Of a stretch of DNA of 12,853 nucleotides, positions 12,194 through 12,853 are shown one piece after another. The position numbers were made by a program, and so were the translations under genes. The notes below the pieces were generated by a model. The model ran no database searches, was not told the DNA's origin, and saw only the letters and a program-made list of their open reading frames with translations. The stretch's first letter is position 1. The number at the start of each line of letters is the position of its first letter. The stretch is from an uncultured Azospirillum sp. (GTDB lineage: Bacteria; Pseudomonadota; Alphaproteobacteria; RF32; CAG-239), in the NCBI GenBank assembly GCA_900538765.1, contig UQAB01000036.1, forward strand, positions 1 to 12,853, in the 5' to 3' direction.

Positions 12194-12649
12194 TTATACA
12201 AGTTCATCAACTTCTTCAGGCGGTTCGTTGTTTTCATAAAGATGCTTAACGTACCGTTCGTTATAATATTTTTCTTGTTCAATCTCCGCTTCGTCTTTAA
12301 CCATGGTCTGGTTGGCGTCATAAACGCCAATCTGGCGGCCGCGGTTGGGGCGTTCCCCGGCTTCTTCGTAAATGCCGCTGGCGCTCAAGGCCTCTACGGC
12401 TCCGGCAACAAAGGTCCGGTTGGAAGAAATTCCGGTCTGCGGTTCCTCTTTTGTCTGAGGAGTATACTGTTCCTTACGGCCGCGTTCATCCTGTGCGTCG
12501 GCATTCACGGAAACCTGATTAGACGCATCAATACTTTCGACAAATTGTTCATTTGCGGCGGAAGAGTATTTTACTCCATTAAGGGACGAAGATACTTTTC
12601 GATTGCTGCTTGATGAACCGGTTACTCTTCTAGTAGCGGATATACTCAT
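12194..12649 (-). CDS. Hypothetical protein, 151 aa, Ser-rich N-terminus and acidic C-terminus
   Basis: I do not recognise this protein. It begins MSISATRRVTGSSSSNRK, a basic, Ser-rich and probably disordered stretch, and stays polar to about residue 75 with many Gln, Asn and Glu. A short region around 79-92 (TFVAGAVEALSASG) is the only hydrophobic part. The last 50 residues are strongly acidic and Tyr-rich (EIEQEKYYNERYVKHLYENN, ending EVDELV). No signal peptide, transmembrane helix or cysteine is present. GGAGG five to six bases before the ATG is the best ribosome site in the window, which supports real and perhaps abundant expression. The N-terminus slightly resembles the alphaproteobacterial flagellar regulator FliX, but the rest does not, so I do not assign it. 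It is convergent with malQ. Confidence 0.75.
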   Translation of the reverse strand: MSISATRRVTGSSSSNRKVSSSLNGVKYSSAANEQFVESIDASNQVSVNADAQDERGRKEQYTPQTKEEPQTGISSNRTFVAGAVEALSASGIYEEAGERPNRGRQIGVYDANQTMVKDEAEIEQEKYYNERYVKHLYENNEPPEEVDELV

Positions 12650-12666
12650 AGCACCCTCCAGACATA

Positions 12667-12697
12667 ATTATAATTTACTATACCACAGATTTTACAA
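12667..12697 (-). promoter_or_regulatory. Possible promoter of the 151-aa gene
   Basis: On the minus strand, TTGTAA (12697-12692) and TATAAT (12672-12667) are separated by 19 bases, longer than ideal. The -10 lies about 20 bases before the ATG. Confidence 0.35.
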
Positions 12698-12804
12698 GAA
12701 ATCCATAGATAATTGCATTATAAAAATTAGGTTATAACCTTTTTATTTTAATCTTTCCCTTCTGCATTTGTCTTATTTTTTCCTCATCTTGCGAAAATTA
12801 ATGA

Positions 12805-12833
12805 TTGAACATTGTGTTTAAATGTGTTATATT
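12805..12833 (+). promoter_or_regulatory. Outward-facing promoter for a gene beyond the window
   Basis: TTGAAC (12805-12810), exactly 17 bases, then TATATT (12828-12833). This is a good promoter directed off the right edge; the gene it drives is not visible. Confidence 0.6.
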
Positions 12834-12853
12834 AGAGTCGTGATGATAAGAGC

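Noticed and set aside
12067..12330. 87-codon minus-strand frame near the right end
   Set aside because: It runs through the REP-like palindrome and out of frame with the better-supported 151-aa gene.
12194..12649. Assignment as flagellar regulator FliX
   Set aside because: Only the first dozen residues look similar; the conserved central LLALQEV-type region is missing and no flagellar genes are near.

Overview
The window looks like a chromosome segment of an anaerobic or microaerophilic alphaproteobacterium, possibly one of the host-associated Rhodospirillales-like lineages known mainly from gut metagenomes. Three things point there. A MipZ-type division-site ATPase, a family of the Alphaproteobacteria, is next to a D,D-carboxypeptidase carrying a SPOR domain. 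The oxygen-defence genes are the PerR / rubrerythrin / flavodiiron protein kind usual in anaerobes. A Cys-rich, low-complexity surface-type protein occupies the left edge. The genus assignment is inference only.

Layout, left to right. Positions 1-1097 (+) hold the 3' part of a Cys-rich, beta-helix-like secreted or surface protein. A bidirectional terminator separates it from a convergent minus-strand operon (3801 to 1147): a penicillin-binding-protein-5-like D,D-carboxypeptidase with a C-terminal SPOR domain, then mipZ, then a small membrane protein overlapping mipZ by ATGA. These three suggest a septum-placement and septal-wall module. A tRNA-His gene (3965-4041, +) with genomically encoded G-1:C73 follows. 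Just downstream lie a 43-nt perfect-stem hairpin, an exact 22-bp second copy of the tRNA 3' end, and a small XRE-like regulator. Positions 4526-5149 are a gene-poor patch packed with palindromes, including a 126-bp REP/BIME-like inverted repeat.

Positions 5150-6792 (-) hold an unrecognised 313-aa protein with its own strong promoter and a PEGA-domain lipoprotein. Positions 6893-9137 are an oxygen/peroxide defence divergon. perR and rbr run leftward as an operon and a flavodiiron protein gene runs rightward. The two start codons are 107 bp apart, and the gap holds two PerR/Fur-like boxes and overlapping divergent -35 elements. PerR with Fe or Mn probably holds both units down until peroxide or oxygen appears. 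Rubrerythrin would then reduce H2O2 and the flavodiiron protein O2 (or NO).

Positions 9433-12009 (+) encode a large MalQ-type 4-alpha-glucanotransferase with its own promoter and terminator. The right end holds a small palindromic repeat, a 151-aa hypothetical protein on the minus strand, and an outward-facing promoter at 12805-12833 for a gene beyond the window. I see no CRISPR array, transposase, phage structural gene or clear defence system. The least explained material is the tRNA-His downstream segment, the palindrome cluster and the orphan genes.
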